A stretch of 64,000 bases of DNA from Limnanthes douglasii subsp. nivea. Its lineage: Eukaryota; Streptophyta; Magnoliopsida; Brassicales; Limnanthaceae. Shown here piece after piece: positions 22,451 to 34,653 of this stretch (within the stretch, counting starts at the first letter, position 1; each line of letters opens with the position of its first letter). The translations under genes and the position numbers were made by a program. The stretch is from positions 320,690,250 to 320,754,249 of the forward strand of contig JAUPFV010000001.1 in NCBI GenBank assembly GCA_036936605.1, in the 5' to 3' direction. The notes under the pieces are model-generated. The model did no database searches and was not told where the DNA came from. It saw nothing but the letters and a program-made list of their open reading frames with translations.

Positions 22451-22839
22451 ATTTGACTTCTTCTACCTTTCATCAACCTTAGTTTCCTCTCGTGTACTTT
22501 CCGGACTAAGGGGGGGATGGTTTGGGAGTGGACAGTGCATGGTCATAATCATGTACAAACAAAAACAACAACATATCTTCGTTCTACAATTGGAAGTCCA
22601 AATAATCCAATATGAGTGGACGGTTGCCCGATAGATTGTAACCAGTGGACACTATAATAGGAACAAACAACATACAAATCACATTTAGCATCTTGACATA
22701 TAACTGAAAACATATGCATGAACATGGAAAATACATGTAAAATATAAAATTCGCTAATAATAGATACCGGAGGGAAAATCTTACTAACATGCAATTTTAT
22801 GAGTTTGAGAAAAAAACACCATGATCATTTTTTGAATTT

Positions 22840-23045
22840 TCTAAGTACCAATAAGACCTTCTGGAGGGCCGATGTCATTTTACTTAAATTACAGTTACCA
22901 AAATTTGATTTTCTTAAGTACCGGGGAAACCTTTGTGAGGATCGATTACACATACTTAAAATAAAAAATACAAAAGATCAATTTAATTTATACTAAGTAC
23001 TGATGAAACCTCCCGGAGGGACGATTTCACCTACTTATATTAAAA
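22840..23045 (-). repeat. Array of dyad-symmetric units in the copia leader
   Basis: Three units spaced about 70-80 bp apart start at about 22845, 22914 and 22995. Each has the pattern TAAGTAC...ACCT..(G)GAGG..CGAT...TACTTA, with outer arms TAAGTA/TACTTA and inner arms resembling CCTCC/GGAGG, so each can form a hairpin. They lie between the primer-binding site and gag, in the RNA leader. Two further degraded versions may follow to about 23220. Confidence 0.65.
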
Positions 23046-23424
23046 TCAACACAAAGAATATTTTCAGTGATTTTCTCCCGTTCATGATTAATTTAAAACC
23101 AAACGTGAAACTTCCAAAGGGTCGGTAATATTTGAGTTTAAATATAATCCCCAAACCTTTTGAAGCCTATGATCCATAAGAAATTTAGTTCTAATATTCT
23201 CGAGGGTCGATTAAATTAATTCATTAGTTTCGCATACCGGTCTTGAAACCCTAGTCATGCATCACCATTTAAACATTCAATCATATACAATTTAATTCAC
23301 AAATAAACATACAACAGTTAGCATGTCAAACACATAATATTTGTGAAATAAATTACTTCATTAAGAACACAATTACTTTAAAAAAAATTAATTTACGATT
23401 TTTTTAAGATTTCTTTTCCTCCCG

Positions 23425-23570
23425 ACCTGCTGCGAGGTCCTTGTTGTGCGCCTAGCCTTCAGCAGTTACTGCGGGTCCTGGGTGTGCGCCCAACCTGCAA
23501 TGATCTTGATGTTGCATTTGCAGCAGTTGATGCTGCGAGTCTTGCGCAGCGCCCAACCCGTAGTAGCGCT
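23425..23570 (-). repeat. G+C-rich repeats in the copia leader
   Basis: About three irregular copies of a unit containing CTGCGNGTCCTNG and GTGCGCCCAACC occur in a G+C-rich island inside otherwise A+T-rich DNA. A minus-strand open frame over 23466-23720 has no recognisable domain and is probably incidental. Confidence 0.55.
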
Positions 23571-24097
23571 ACTATGTTTATGCCCAATCAGTAGTCTCCC
23601 ACTGGTATCATCCTGATAACAACTAGTTTGTGAATCCTCGCAGGTCACAAATTTCACCACAACGTCAAATTCGCAGGCCATGATGAACATCGTTCGACAC
23701 ATTTCGACCAGTGTCAACATCAGGGGTTAAGTCGTCGATGAACCATTGTCCCAATAGTTTTGATTTTATTTGTTATCTTATATTGATTTGATGTTAATTT
23801 CGGGAGAATAAACTTCATACATCAATAAACCCTAATTTAATTGAAAGAACCCAAAACTATCAAAATTACAGTTTATTCCTATTAAACCTTGAAAACAGAT
23901 AAACATATTTTTTTTTTTCAATACGAATAAATCACATAAACATGATTTTCATACAATTCGTAAATCCATGCTCTAACCATCTCAATTAACACATAATCCT
24001 AATGACATGAATTCTTTATAGTGAATAAAAAACATGCATCAATATTTATCCTCATACAATTCGATTATTCTATTGAATCAAGATAAGGGTTTTGTTG

Positions 24098-24110
24098 GCT
24101 CTGATATCAA
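24098..24110 (-). other. Copia primer-binding site
   Basis: Minus-strand TTGATATCAGAGCC, one change from the standard initiator tRNA-Met-complementary TGGTATCAGAGCC, lies just inside the 5' LTR. Confidence 0.8.
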
Positions 24111-24111
24111 T

Positions 24112-24762
24112 TTTTATATATTACTCGAAATCGCATCAAATGATATATAACAAAAAGCGGAAAAATAAATAAAAATTATTTTTTAGATTCACATAATGAA
24201 TAAACAAAAACAAAAATACTTACGGGTTTGCCTCTTGCTTTCCATCTAGTATTTTTTTGTTCATTTTCGTTCTTCAGCAATTTTGTATATTGCCTTGAGA
24301 AACCTGCAGAACGAGTTAGTAAAAATGAAAGGTTTCCAGACACAGAAGGAATTTGCCGTTTTTGTGATTAGGGTTTAGGATGATGAAATCTTAAACATAG
24401 CCCCTTAGTTATAACCTTTACAATGTGAAACCCTACATTGTAAAACTCATCATTTTATACTTCTTTGTGTACGGGGATCATAACCCAATAAATTGAAAAT
24501 TCATTTTATATCCCTAATTTATTAATTCAGGCTTAAGTGTTGAGATTTGGACCCTCTTCATCAGAGTGCCCAAATTCAACCCGGTTAGCACACTTGAGCT
24601 CATAACGCTTTTACACCCATAGGTCCAATTTAGTTAATTAAATAATTAACTCGATTACTTTTAATTTGGACTTTCTTAATACAGTGAGAAAATATATTTA
24701 TTTAGCATGTTAGTCCAAATTATTGTCGGTTCATAAATATATTAAATAGATATATCCCAACA
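24112..24762 (-). repeat. 5' LTR of the 18-25 kb copia element
   Basis: About 651 bp, ending TCCCAACA at 24762. Starting at TTTTATATATT, it abuts the primer-binding site. It is similar throughout to 18430-19065, and contains the same GTGATTAGGGTTTAGGATGAT block. Confidence 0.88.
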
Positions 24763-24852
24763 GACGTTTATATTAAAAAGTGAATTGAATGATGTAACTT
24801 TTTCCGTATACTATATTTTGATCTTCATGTGCATTATTGCAATTGAAAAAAT

Positions 24853-25040
24853 AATTCATGAGTTTTTTTTACTATAAACCAAGTTATGAGTTTTTATGAG
24901 AAAATAAACATGTTTATTATGTTATAACAATTTTAAAAAATGTTTAAAATTCATGAGTTTTTTTTACTAAACCAAGTTATGAGTTTTTTATGAGAAAATA
25001 AACATGTTTATTATGTTCTAACAATTTTAAAAAATGTTTT
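24853..25040 (+). repeat. 95-bp tandem duplication
   Basis: 24853-24947 and 24948-25040 are nearly identical direct copies that start AATTCATGAGTTTTTTTTACT and contain GAGAAAATAAACATG. They differ by a few bases and a 3-base indel. The tandem lies shortly after the copia element and has no coding content. Confidence 0.9.
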
Positions 25041-27365
25041 ACTGTATCAAACTCATTATTTTTAAATAAATATAAATATAAATATAAATTTTTGAAATTT
25101 TACTAATATTTAGTTGATCTTTTTATGATCAAAATTTTTAGTTGGTTGAATTTATCATGTTGGTCTTTTTCTCCTTCTAAATAAGGCTATATATCCATTC
25201 TTTTGTACCTAAAATTGTGAGTATGGATTATTTATATGTCTTTACGACGCTGGTGTCGTTTTTTTTGTCTCGGTTAGAGGATTTTCGGTCATAAATTTTT
25301 TTAAATAATTTTCTTTAATTTTTTTTTTTTTCAGGTGGTATTTTAGCATTCCAAAAGTTGCATCATATTCTTCTCGTGACAGATAGTCTAAATGACTAAC
25401 TTTTCTTTAAGAGTCCGAAATAACAATTGTTCATACATCAAACGATCTTTTTCTTCTCTAAACTGTTGAATGAAACACTCATTTAGTCTAAAGCACTATA
25501 TCAGTATTTTTTGCCCGCTGAGGCTTTGGACAGTTTATCAGGATGTTTCACCTCATTCTATTTGTCTAGGAATAAATCAGTCCTCTTGTTGGAATTCGAC
25601 ATCAGCTCGGTGATCAGTGCCGAATGATATCAATATTTTTGAATTATTTTTTTTTAGCAAAATCCGAAAATAAACTTATAATAAAATAGAAGTGTTCGAG
25701 AGTGAATGTAAATACCGGTAAAAACATGCATTATGTTATTATGTTATGTTAGTAATATATTATAAAATACCTATATATAAATCTATTACTAGAATAAATA
25801 TATTTAAAATATTATGATTTTTTTTTTGGATTTATACTTAACTACATTCTTAACTCAATCTCTTAGATTAGGTTATTTATGTTTTTATCTATAATTAAAT
25901 CAAATAAAATATAAATACAAATCATTGCTATTATTTAATTATGTTTATTCATTTAACTAGAGAAACATATAAATATTAAAATTTTATCATGTATCAAAAT
26001 TTTCAGTTCTATTTTGGTCGGTCACACTGACTCATTTAGATTTTTGTTCTGGATATGTATCCCCACCTCCGCATATATTGACAAAATCTCAAAGTTTTTA
26101 TAAAATCGCGATAGCAGATTCTCATCTTTTTTCCACTTCATATCTCCGTTTTCACTTCCGAAACATATTAATTCCGCAGCCTTACCAATTTTTCAACAAA
26201 ATTAAGTGATAAATATTTCTGGATCCCAATATAAATAATTAATTAGTTCACATAATAATGCACCTAACCATTAATATGCAACTGATAATACATTTAATTT
26301 ATCCGTACCATCTAGGATTACACTAAGCTAAGAGTGATATATAAAAAAAACCAAAAATATTTTAATTCAAACCTCACTCGAATAAAATATCCTTTTCCGG
26401 GAATATTTAAAAATACGTTTATACTATTAATTCTAGAAGATTTTATAAACTATCCAGGGGATGCAAAACTAAATTTCAGTTGGAAAATGTCAATAAAATA
26501 TAATTGTTTTAGTAAAAACCGAATCAATTCAATATATATATATATATATATATTTAGTATACATTACAATATATCAATACAAATTTTAATATTTTTTATT
26601 ATATTTTTTATTTTAAAATATATATGGGTATTTAAAAATGTGTTGTCGTTTTTACATTTTCAAATCTGCATTATTTAAATGTACAATAAAGTGAAGATAT
26701 TTAGAAAAGACGTCCTCAAATAAAAATAATATATATAACCCGTGAGATTACTTAAATAAGAAAAAACATCAGGGACTCAAAATAAGTAATTAAAAGGGCG
26801 TGAGATTATGCGTAGAGAAAGCGCGTGGAGGAATAAGTTAAATGGCAACTATTCCCATATTCATTGGGAGAAGAGGGAGACAGAGATACGGATAGAGACA
26901 GAGGTTTTAATCTATTTGTGGTTTAAAACTCCAAGACATATAAGGAGGTGAGAGAAAGAAAGAGAGCATTTTACTGTTCTAACCTCGTGATCGGAGAAGG
27001 GCAGATCCATGGAAGACTGTTCCCGTAACTCACGTGGGTATCCCTCTTTTTGACTACCCATTGACTGACAATAATTTTTTTCTCTTTTTTGTTTGTGAAT
27101 ACGAAAATTTGATTTATCCTTTTTCGCTAAAAATGTTTTAGCAAATTAATCGCAATAACCGTAACTTGTAGTATAATTTCCATTACAATAATATTGGTTA
27201 ATATAAACACTAGTAATAAACCGTTTGAGTTTAGTGGAGTTTGCAACCAAAAGGATCCCCACCTCGTTTATTTAAATTAAATTATTATCATTAGATTTTA
27301 AAAAAATTTAAATTGGTAAAATTGCGATCGAAAAGAAATAGATATAGTGGCATAGTGTCGGCAGA
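25041..27365. other. A+T-rich stretch with a possible orphan first exon near 27 kb
   Basis: Most of this is A+T-rich DNA with no gene seen; an (AT)n run lies at about 26533-26552. At 26880-27040 the composition changes: a purine-rich GAGAGAAAGAAAGAGAG leader is followed by ATGGAAGACTGTTCCCG (ATG at 27009) and a possible splice donor (ACGTG then GGTATCC). This looks like a plant leader and tiny first exon, but no continuing exon is visible downstream, where copia sequence begins. It could be a gene cut off by insertions. Confidence 0.3.
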
Positions 27366-27639
27366 TGAAAAAAAAATATGTATGAGAAAATAAGTTGGTA
27401 AAAAAAATACACGAAGGTATTGAAATAATTCTAACCATAAAACTATATGATATTGACAATTAACTGGATAGGGTTATAAATTTGTGGACGAACATTAGTA
27501 TTCTCAACCATAATTTAAAATACAATTTTTTTTATTAACGAGAAACTTTTGTAGTTTACTAATGGTAAACGTTATAAATACTGAATGGATAAGTTTTATA
27601 TATAAAAAAATATTTTTAAAGTAAAATAAAATATTTTTA

Positions 27640-29500
27640 TTTAATAGAAAATTTGAACATCATGAAATGCTCAAAACACTAGAGTAAAATAAGTGCCAAA
27701 TAAAATTTTGAGCACTAACCACGAAAATCAAAAGTATTGGAAACAAGCGACAATATTTTCCACCGAATAGAATTCCTATCACTTTCAGCAATAAATTGAT
27801 GAAATCTTCTTTAGTCGAAGTTATCCACTCCAAATTTAGCGAACAGAAAAGAACCAGGCTTACTAGTAAACCTGAAGCAAGAAGAAGCAAAATACATTAT
27901 ATCCACCACCTGTTCGATAAAAAAATAGGCTTTGAATGCAACCAGGAGTGTTGAGACATAAAGAAGGATAACTATAATTTCTGGGAATTTATCTTAAATG
28001 AAGCTACCCTCAGCAGACTTGAATAGGGATAACAACCTAGACTACCATCATTGAGAAGCTTTCATCCAGAAACACACGAGTCATACAACTAAATCCTCAA
28101 GGTGCCAACATTCTATAAGAGCATATCTTTGCGAATAGGGATATCAACATAACAATATCCATCAAACTAGGAGGAATCATCATCATTTAATGATTCTAGA
28201 ATTCAGAGATCTACACAGATAGAAACAAACTACAAACATATTTGAAGGTTAGAAGAGTTAATTACTATTATAATAATAGGAATACTGGAAATAAATGAAT
28301 TAAATAACACCTCTAACATAACCTAGTCACAAGCTTTTAAGCAGAGTGATTGCACTCAGCTTATTAGGGACTTGAAGATTGTTAAAGACCACTTTCATTT
28401 TGTATTTTATAGTCTATTTAGCCAGCTAATTGTCGACTTTATTTTGGTATCTATATATGTGAATAATCTTCATAACATGATGAATTAGATTCCTATAACA
28501 TGTAAGAATTTGCTTAAAAGGCCAAGGATAATAACCAGAAGCTAGCGTATTAACTATAATTAGCGAATCCATTTCAATATCATATTAAAGAAGTTATTGT
28601 TCTTACAATTTTGAAGACCATCAAACAAGGGTCTGACTTCAGCCATAAAAGGAGTAAGTTTACCATAAAGATTACCAAAACATTGGATTATGTCACCATT
28701 ACTATATCTGAGAATAACACCCCCACTGGATTCTTTATTGGAAAGACAAAAAGCATCTGTATTATGCGTGTAACTATTCAGAGAAGGAATAGTCCATCTA
28801 AGAGAGTTAAGCTTTTGTTTATCTTTTAAATGGTTATAGCAACCTAATTCAGTAGCTGCAGATTCATCATTATACCAATGCTTTATTTTTAAAAGGTTAG
28901 CTTGATCAATACTAATAATATATGGACAATATAATTTATAGTAGTTCTAGAAGAGTTAGTTATACCATTATATTTGACTATGTTTTTACTTTACCAGATA
29001 GCCCAAAAAACAATAAAAGGAGGAATAGTAGGGACGTGAACCTCTTGCATAGTAGACCATAACAAATTTCTTGTTAGGTGAGCTACAATAATATAATTAC
29101 TAATATTAATATTGAATAAACCTACAAAATAAGACCAAATATTCCCTGAATAATTGCAAGATACAAACAGATGATTTGGAGACTCTAAGATGTGTCTGAA
29201 TTGGCATTTGGATGCCAAAGTAAGATGCATTTTCTGCATAACATAGTTAATAGAAAGCCAGTTATGCAGGATCCTCCAATGTAAGAATGAACATTTCTTC
29301 GGGGTGATATAATTTCACAGCTTGTTGAAAAGACTAGATTGATTATACTTGACTATAAGATAGTTTCAAGTATCCTTGAAGTTGAATATACCATATTTCG
29401 AGAGATCCAAATAATAGAATCCTCATTCTGGTCTTTAATAGATTGCTTCTGAATTTTATCGATTTTATTAGTTGAGAAGATGTCAACCAATCTATTAAAA
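27640..29500 (-). pseudogene. LINE fragment (RNase H and zinc-binding RT tail) inserted in the copia 5' LTR
   Basis: On the minus strand, 28991-29239 reads as the zf-RVT domain (LASKCQFRHILESPNHLFVSC, then FVGLF...WSTMQEVHVP). 28560-28760 reads as the plant LINE RNase H domain (a NTDAFCLSNKESSGGVI-like block with GNLYGKLTPFMAEV). Upstream, 29240-29500 continues the connecting region. The reverse transcriptase core and endonuclease are absent, so it is a 5'-truncated, decayed copy. The right border meets LTR sequence near 29505, and ATATATA occurs at both junctions as a likely target duplication. Below about 28380 the protein signal fades into a probable 3' untranslated region. Confidence 0.7.
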
Positions 29501-29569
29501 GATATATATGGTTACAATAATAGTCTGTTACATATTTAAATTTTTATATATACCAACACATGTATACAA

Positions 29570-29789
29570 TGTAAACAACAATTTAAAAATATAATAAATA
29601 ATTATATTAAAAAATGTATTTTTCATTCTTTTTCAAACTTCAAGTTGGTATTGGAGCCACACATAGCCAACGTAAGTGGAAACAACAATTTGAAAATATA
29701 ATAAATAATTACATTGAAATTTATTTTCTTTTTTTCATCATTTTTTAAACGTCAAGTTGGTATTTTAGAGCCACACATAGCCAACGTCA
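29570..29789 (+). repeat. Tandem duplication of LTR end plus primer-binding site
   Basis: Two direct copies, about 29570-29674 and 29682-29789, each contain AAACAACAATTT, AATATAATAAATAATTA, a T-rich stretch, and then the primer-binding site and GCCACACATAGCCAACGT. The binding sites read TTGGTATTGGAGCC (29645-29658) and TTGGTATTTTAGAGCC (29757-29772). The element therefore carries two LTR-end/primer-binding junctions. Confidence 0.85.
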
Positions 29790-29829
29790 GGTCTCCTTCT
29801 CTGAGCACAGACTTAACAGTCTCAAACCG

Positions 29830-30760
29830 TCTAATTCCTGGTACAAACATGAGTAACAAACATAAATCAAGAATATTAAAAACAATGTGAAGCTAGGCCG
29901 TATTAATTTTTTGATATGGAAAACAATTATTGTACCCACCATTAAGGGTAATTACTATTTGATTACATTTTAGGGAATGTTCTATGTCCTCCTAAGGTAA
30001 TCCTTGACCATGCTGGTACTTTGATTATAAATCCAACATTTAAAGACTAGTATTATAGAGACCAACTTCTACTTGGGTGGTTGTATATCACTATTACTCC
30101 TGAAATAACTACCAAACTAATAGATAAATATTTCTCAAATGACTTGGGATGTCTTAAAAAAATATGGCTCACAAACTAGAGCTAGAGTCGGATATTTTAA
30201 GGGTGAGTTTCAAAAAACTAGAAATGAATGATCTACTATGAAAAATTCCGAGCAAATATGAACTCAAATTTAGATAATTTGATGCTAGCTGGTTGCTCAG
30301 TAACCATCGATAACCTGGTTGCATGTCCTTGTAGGCTTAGAGTTATATTATATTTCCATAGTTGTAAGTATAGTTAACAAGAATATCCTAAGTTGGGTGG
30401 ACTTCCAAACTTCTATCCTAAATTTCGAGAGTATATTGTCGCAATTATCCAATCTCCAAAGTTCTCTGGCTAGCCTAAACTTGATGTCTACCAACAAAGG
30501 TGACAATAAGTCACACAACAATAACAAAAATATAAGAATCAAGAATGGTTATCCTAGGGGCTAAGGTCGTGGTTATAAGGGAATATATTAAAGTAATTAC
30601 AAATGAAGGATTAATTATACGTATAATGGAATCGTATGAGGTAGATACTTTCCGAGTAGGTTTTCCTGCTAGATATATAGCAAGTTTGGACATATAACTC
30701 TTACTTGCTGCTCCAGAGATGATCCAAATGCTATGAGATTTATACCTGCATATAAACGAA
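29830..30760 (+). pseudogene. Copia gag remnant
   Basis: Frames around 30060-30180 read WLYITITPEIT...KIW. 30319-30564 reads GLELYYISIVVSIVNK..LSWVDFQTSILNFE, then an Asn-rich stretch. 30685-30720 reads KFGHITLTC, a degraded CCHC knuckle. The order and content are those of the copia gag (UBN2 domain plus zinc knuckle). Several stops and frameshifts are present. Confidence 0.7.
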
Positions 30761-33700
30761 GATTAAAATTAGACTTAAATGCATTCTTAGTGACTCAATA
30801 CAAGAAAAATGCCACTACACGGTATCCTGACTTAAGGGCTACTCATCATGTGACTCATAATTAAATCTGATGAGCTAGAGAATTAAATTTGTAGGTAAAG
30901 TCTTTGTTTTAGTTGATATTGGTCAGAAGTGCCTAATTAAACATGTTGGTAACTCTAAGTTGTCTACTAATGAAAAAGTAGGTAAAACAAAACAATATTC
31001 TTCATGTACCTACAGTATCAAAAAACCTACTATCTATTTCTAATATAACTTCTTAAAATAAAGTATATGTTGAGTTTTTTTAATGATTTTTGTTTTGTGA
31101 AAATAATAGAAATAAGGAAGATGTTCCTAACATCAAAGGCTAAGTAAGGGTTGCATTGTGTTAACAAGTCAAGGTATGAGAGTCCTAGGGTCCTTAGTTT
31201 TGAGTTGTCAGTAAGATAGAATTCTGCTATAAATTTATTTAAAAAATGACATATGAGATTTGGTCATCAATCTCATATGGTATTATATATGATATGTGAT
31301 CAATCTAATGTCTTGATTAATCAAAAGAGTTTTAGTTTTTTTATGAATTTTGTCAGCTAGGCAAGTCTCTCAAGCTTCTATTTCATAATTGAAAGTCTTA
31401 TGCATCTAATATATTAGACCCGGTTCATATTAATTTGTGAGGACCGACTCCCACATAAAACAAAAATGGTTTCAAGTACTACATTCAATTATTGGATGAT
31501 TTCAATAGGTTTCCATGGGTCTATCCCCTTAAGAAAAAATGATGTCCTACTTACATTCATAGTGTTTAAGGAAAATGTAATGGAAAAATAATTTGAAATA
31601 TAGATTACAATTATTCAAACTGATAGAGGGGGAAATATAAAGCCTTTTTAACTTTTACTAAATGTTGTAGGATTATTTAAGAATGTTATGTCCTCATAAC
31701 TCTACCTAAAACACGCGGACTGAAAGGAGACACACACACACACATAATTGAGACTGACATAATCTTATTGGCTCAATCTTAACTATTTTTCTCTTAATGG
31801 TATGATGGTTTTAGTATTTTTACACATTTGATAAATAGACTCCATACTCCTGTTATAGATAACAAGATACCCTATGAGTTGTTATACCATAAAAAAACCT
31901 GTTAATGTTTTCTTAAAATGTTTGGTTCTAGCTGTTACCCGTGTATTAGACCTTACCAACTACATAATTCAGTTTTTACATATTAAATTGTGTATTCCTA
32001 AGGTATTCTGCAACACAAAAAATGTTATAATTGTGTTACTTCTATTGGAAAATTTATAATTTTAGGCATATAGTCTTTAATATTTTCCATGTCATGATCA
32101 GTGTTTCAACACAAAAAGGCATGAGTCTCTAGTCTCGCATACTCTAACTGGTGTACTACTTTTCCTAAGGAATCTAATATGTCTAGTCCCACTGTTAATT
32201 CAATACAATGCAACAACACTCAACATACCTCCACTATAAGAGAACACTTACATGAGACTTGTCCTGAAATAGTACAAAATCATTATTACATTCTTATTTC
32301 CTCAGTTGTACATGCACAAAACACAATAAATTCTTTGATGTTAGAAAATGTTCACCCAATTTCCATGTGTAGTATAGATTATGGACTATATACATCCTAT
32401 TCAAACAATCGAACCACACTTCAAAAGTAGTTACATCCTAGTTAGGTCACATTACTTCACATACAAGTAATCAATTATACATCCCTTAAACTAAAAATGA
32501 ACCAAATTTTATCTAATCAAGCCACATATACAAGATATGTCGTCTCTAATTCTACTCATTTAGACCAAACTAATAACCTAACATTTTTTACTAATACACA
32601 TCATATGTATACCATGTACAAAACTGGTATTTCTAAGCCTAAAAGTTTCTACACTAGCCTAACCACCATTATTATGAACCCACATAGGGAACTGACCTAG
32701 TTTAAAAAAATATATTGTGTTCCTAATTGGCTCAAGAAATGTAGACTGGATATTAGGACTTACAATCTAATCAAACATGATCTTTGATACCTTGGGTCCC
32801 TAACATGAATATTGTAGGGTATAAATGGGTTTATAAGCTCAACTATGGGATGATGGTTCTTTGCAATAATACAAAGCTCGATTGGTTGGCAATGCTTTTC
32901 ACTAGTCCGTGGGGGTTGATTTTTATGAAAGTTATAACATAGTTATTAAAGCATATACAATTAGGTTGGTGTTCAATATTTTTTTGTCTAAAAACTAGGG
33001 TATCAACCAGTTAGACATCAATACTGTTTTTATCAATGGTCATGTACATGAGATAGTTTATATGTCACAGACTCATGATTTTTATGACACTCTGAAGCCA
33101 CAACATGTGTGCAAGTTACACAAAGCTATCTATGATCTTAAAAAACGCAAGAGAATGGTATTCAAGGATGCTAGATGTGCTAATTGGTTGGGATTTCCAA
33201 TAGTCTAAGTGAGGCAACTTACTTTTTTTCTGCATTATCATCCATTTAACTTTGATTATTTCAATATACGTTTATGACATAATAGTCACTAGGAACATAT
33301 CATAGGAATTAAAAGAGTTCATCAGATTTTTTTTAAAGATACGGGAAACCTCCATCTATTTCTTGCCATGAAGGTTGTCATGGATGATATTAGATTCTAT
33401 ATAAAACATAAACAATATGTAGAGAACTTACTTGAGTCTGCCGGTATGAGAAAATCCAAGTCATGTAATACACCTATGAATGTTGGAAATATTTGCCTAT
33501 TCACGATGGTGATATCCTTCATGACCTAACAAAATAGTAAAGCTTATTAGAGTCCCTCTAATATATGTTAAACACAAGATCTGACACATCCTTTACGATT
33601 AACAAGCCATCACAATTCTTTAAAACTCATATGGCTTTACGTTTAAAAAATGTGAAATGAGCTATGCTACTTATCTGGAACGAAGTATCTTGCCATCAAT

Positions 33701-34160
33701 CTGAAACCTGCATCTCAGCTCATTCTTATTGGGTTCTCAGATGCTGATTGAACGAGCTCGATGGATGGCCGCAAGTCTGTAGATGGATATTATGTTTTCT
33801 AGGTGACTTCTGGATTTCGTGGTCCTCGAATAAGTAATATGTCATTTTTAGAGTTTAGGGCCTTGACAAACGTATCTTCTTAACTTATTTTACTACAATA
33901 TATCATTCAAAAACTTCGAATCCCTTTATTTTAGGTCTCCAATTATGTGGTGTGATAATTTGGAAGTTGTTTCTCTTTTACGCACAAACAAAATACATAT
34001 AAATAAATGTACATTTTATTCGTGACCCTGATCTTTAACGGTCTCTTGAGGTGCGATATAGTATCCCATAACCGGACTGCCGATTCTTTTACCAAATCAT
34101 TATCTCACGCTAGATTTGAGCTTTTGATAAATAAACTCGAGTTTCGTTGTACTCCGTTCC
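30760..34160 (+). pseudogene. Copia pol remnant
   Basis: A protease-integrase stretch covers 30800-32500, weak and full of stops, with an HFGHQSHMVLY-like GAG-pre-integrase block near 31250. Reverse transcriptase runs from about 32810 (VGYKWVYKL-like) through 33000-33130 (QLDINTVFINGHVHE...VYMSQ) to 33350-33410 (LHLFLAMKVVM). RNase H lies at about 33680-33850 (YLAINLKPASQLILIGFSDADW, then SVDGYYVF). The DADW aspartate is retained, but the overall gene is dead. Confidence 0.72.
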
Positions 34161-34177
34161 GATTGGGGGGAGTGAGA

Positions 34178-34550
34178 TGACAAGAAAGGTGCATGAGAAG
34201 GTGAGTTGATGGAAAAAAATGTGGATGCGACAAATACATTAAATAATTAGTCATACAATTATACCACCTGGATCAGGATGTGGATGAATGGACTCAAACG
34301 TTGGGCTCTCAGCCACAAACCCAAATACAAAATAAAAAGCACCGAATTAATGAAAAATTTCTACATTAGTGAAGCAAGTGATAAATACTGAATGGATAAG
34401 TTTACTATAAAATATATATTGTTACAACAATAGTTTATTTGTAATTAAATTCATGTATACCAATATATATACATTGTAATCGAAAGTTTGAAAAATATAA
34501 TAAATATTTATTTTTAAAAAATATTTTTTTATCGCCATTGCTCAAGTTCA
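34178..34550 (+). repeat. 3' LTR of the plus-strand copia element
   Basis: It follows the polypurine tract, begins near TGACAAG and shares ordered blocks with 27366-27620 and 29505-29642. It shows what the uninterrupted LTR looks like at the site where the LINE entered the 5' copy. The right end is approximate. Confidence 0.6.
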
Positions 34551-34566
34551 AATTAAACTCAATCAA

Positions 34567-34571
<5 letters not shown>

Positions 34572-34650
<79 letters not shown>
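34572..34650. repeat. (AT)n microsatellite
   Basis: A 79-bp alternating AT tract beginning just past the copia 3' LTR. The minus-strand frame over it is a repeat artefact. Confidence 0.97.

Positions 34651-34653
<3 letters not shown>

Larger units (their letters stand above)
18430..24762 (-). mobile_element. Decayed Ty1-copia retrotransposon with both LTRs
   Basis: Two similar LTRs (18430-19065 and about 24112-24762) have TG...CA ends in most positions. They enclose a minus-strand order of primer-binding site, gag, integrase, reverse transcriptase, RNase H and polypurine tract. The flanks AACGT (18425-18429) and GACGT (24763-24767) are a 5-bp target duplication with one mismatch. All coding parts are broken by stops and frameshifts, so the copy is not autonomous. 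The LTRs differ by many substitutions and indels, which suggests an old insertion. Confidence 0.88.
27366..34550 (+). mobile_element. Decayed plus-strand Ty1-copia element, 5' LTR split by a LINE
   Basis: The order is 5' LTR (27366-27620 and 29505-29642, separated by LINE sequence), primer-binding site, gag, protease, integrase, reverse transcriptase, RNase H, polypurine tract TTGGGGGGA (34163-34171) and 3' LTR (about 34178-34550). The two LTRs share AAATACTGAATGGATAAGTTT, a GTTACAAnAATAGT block, and ATATACCAACA/ATATACCAATA followed by ATACA(A/T)TGTAA. Every domain carries stops and frameshifts. The exact ends are approximate, and no target duplication could be fixed. Confidence 0.75.
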
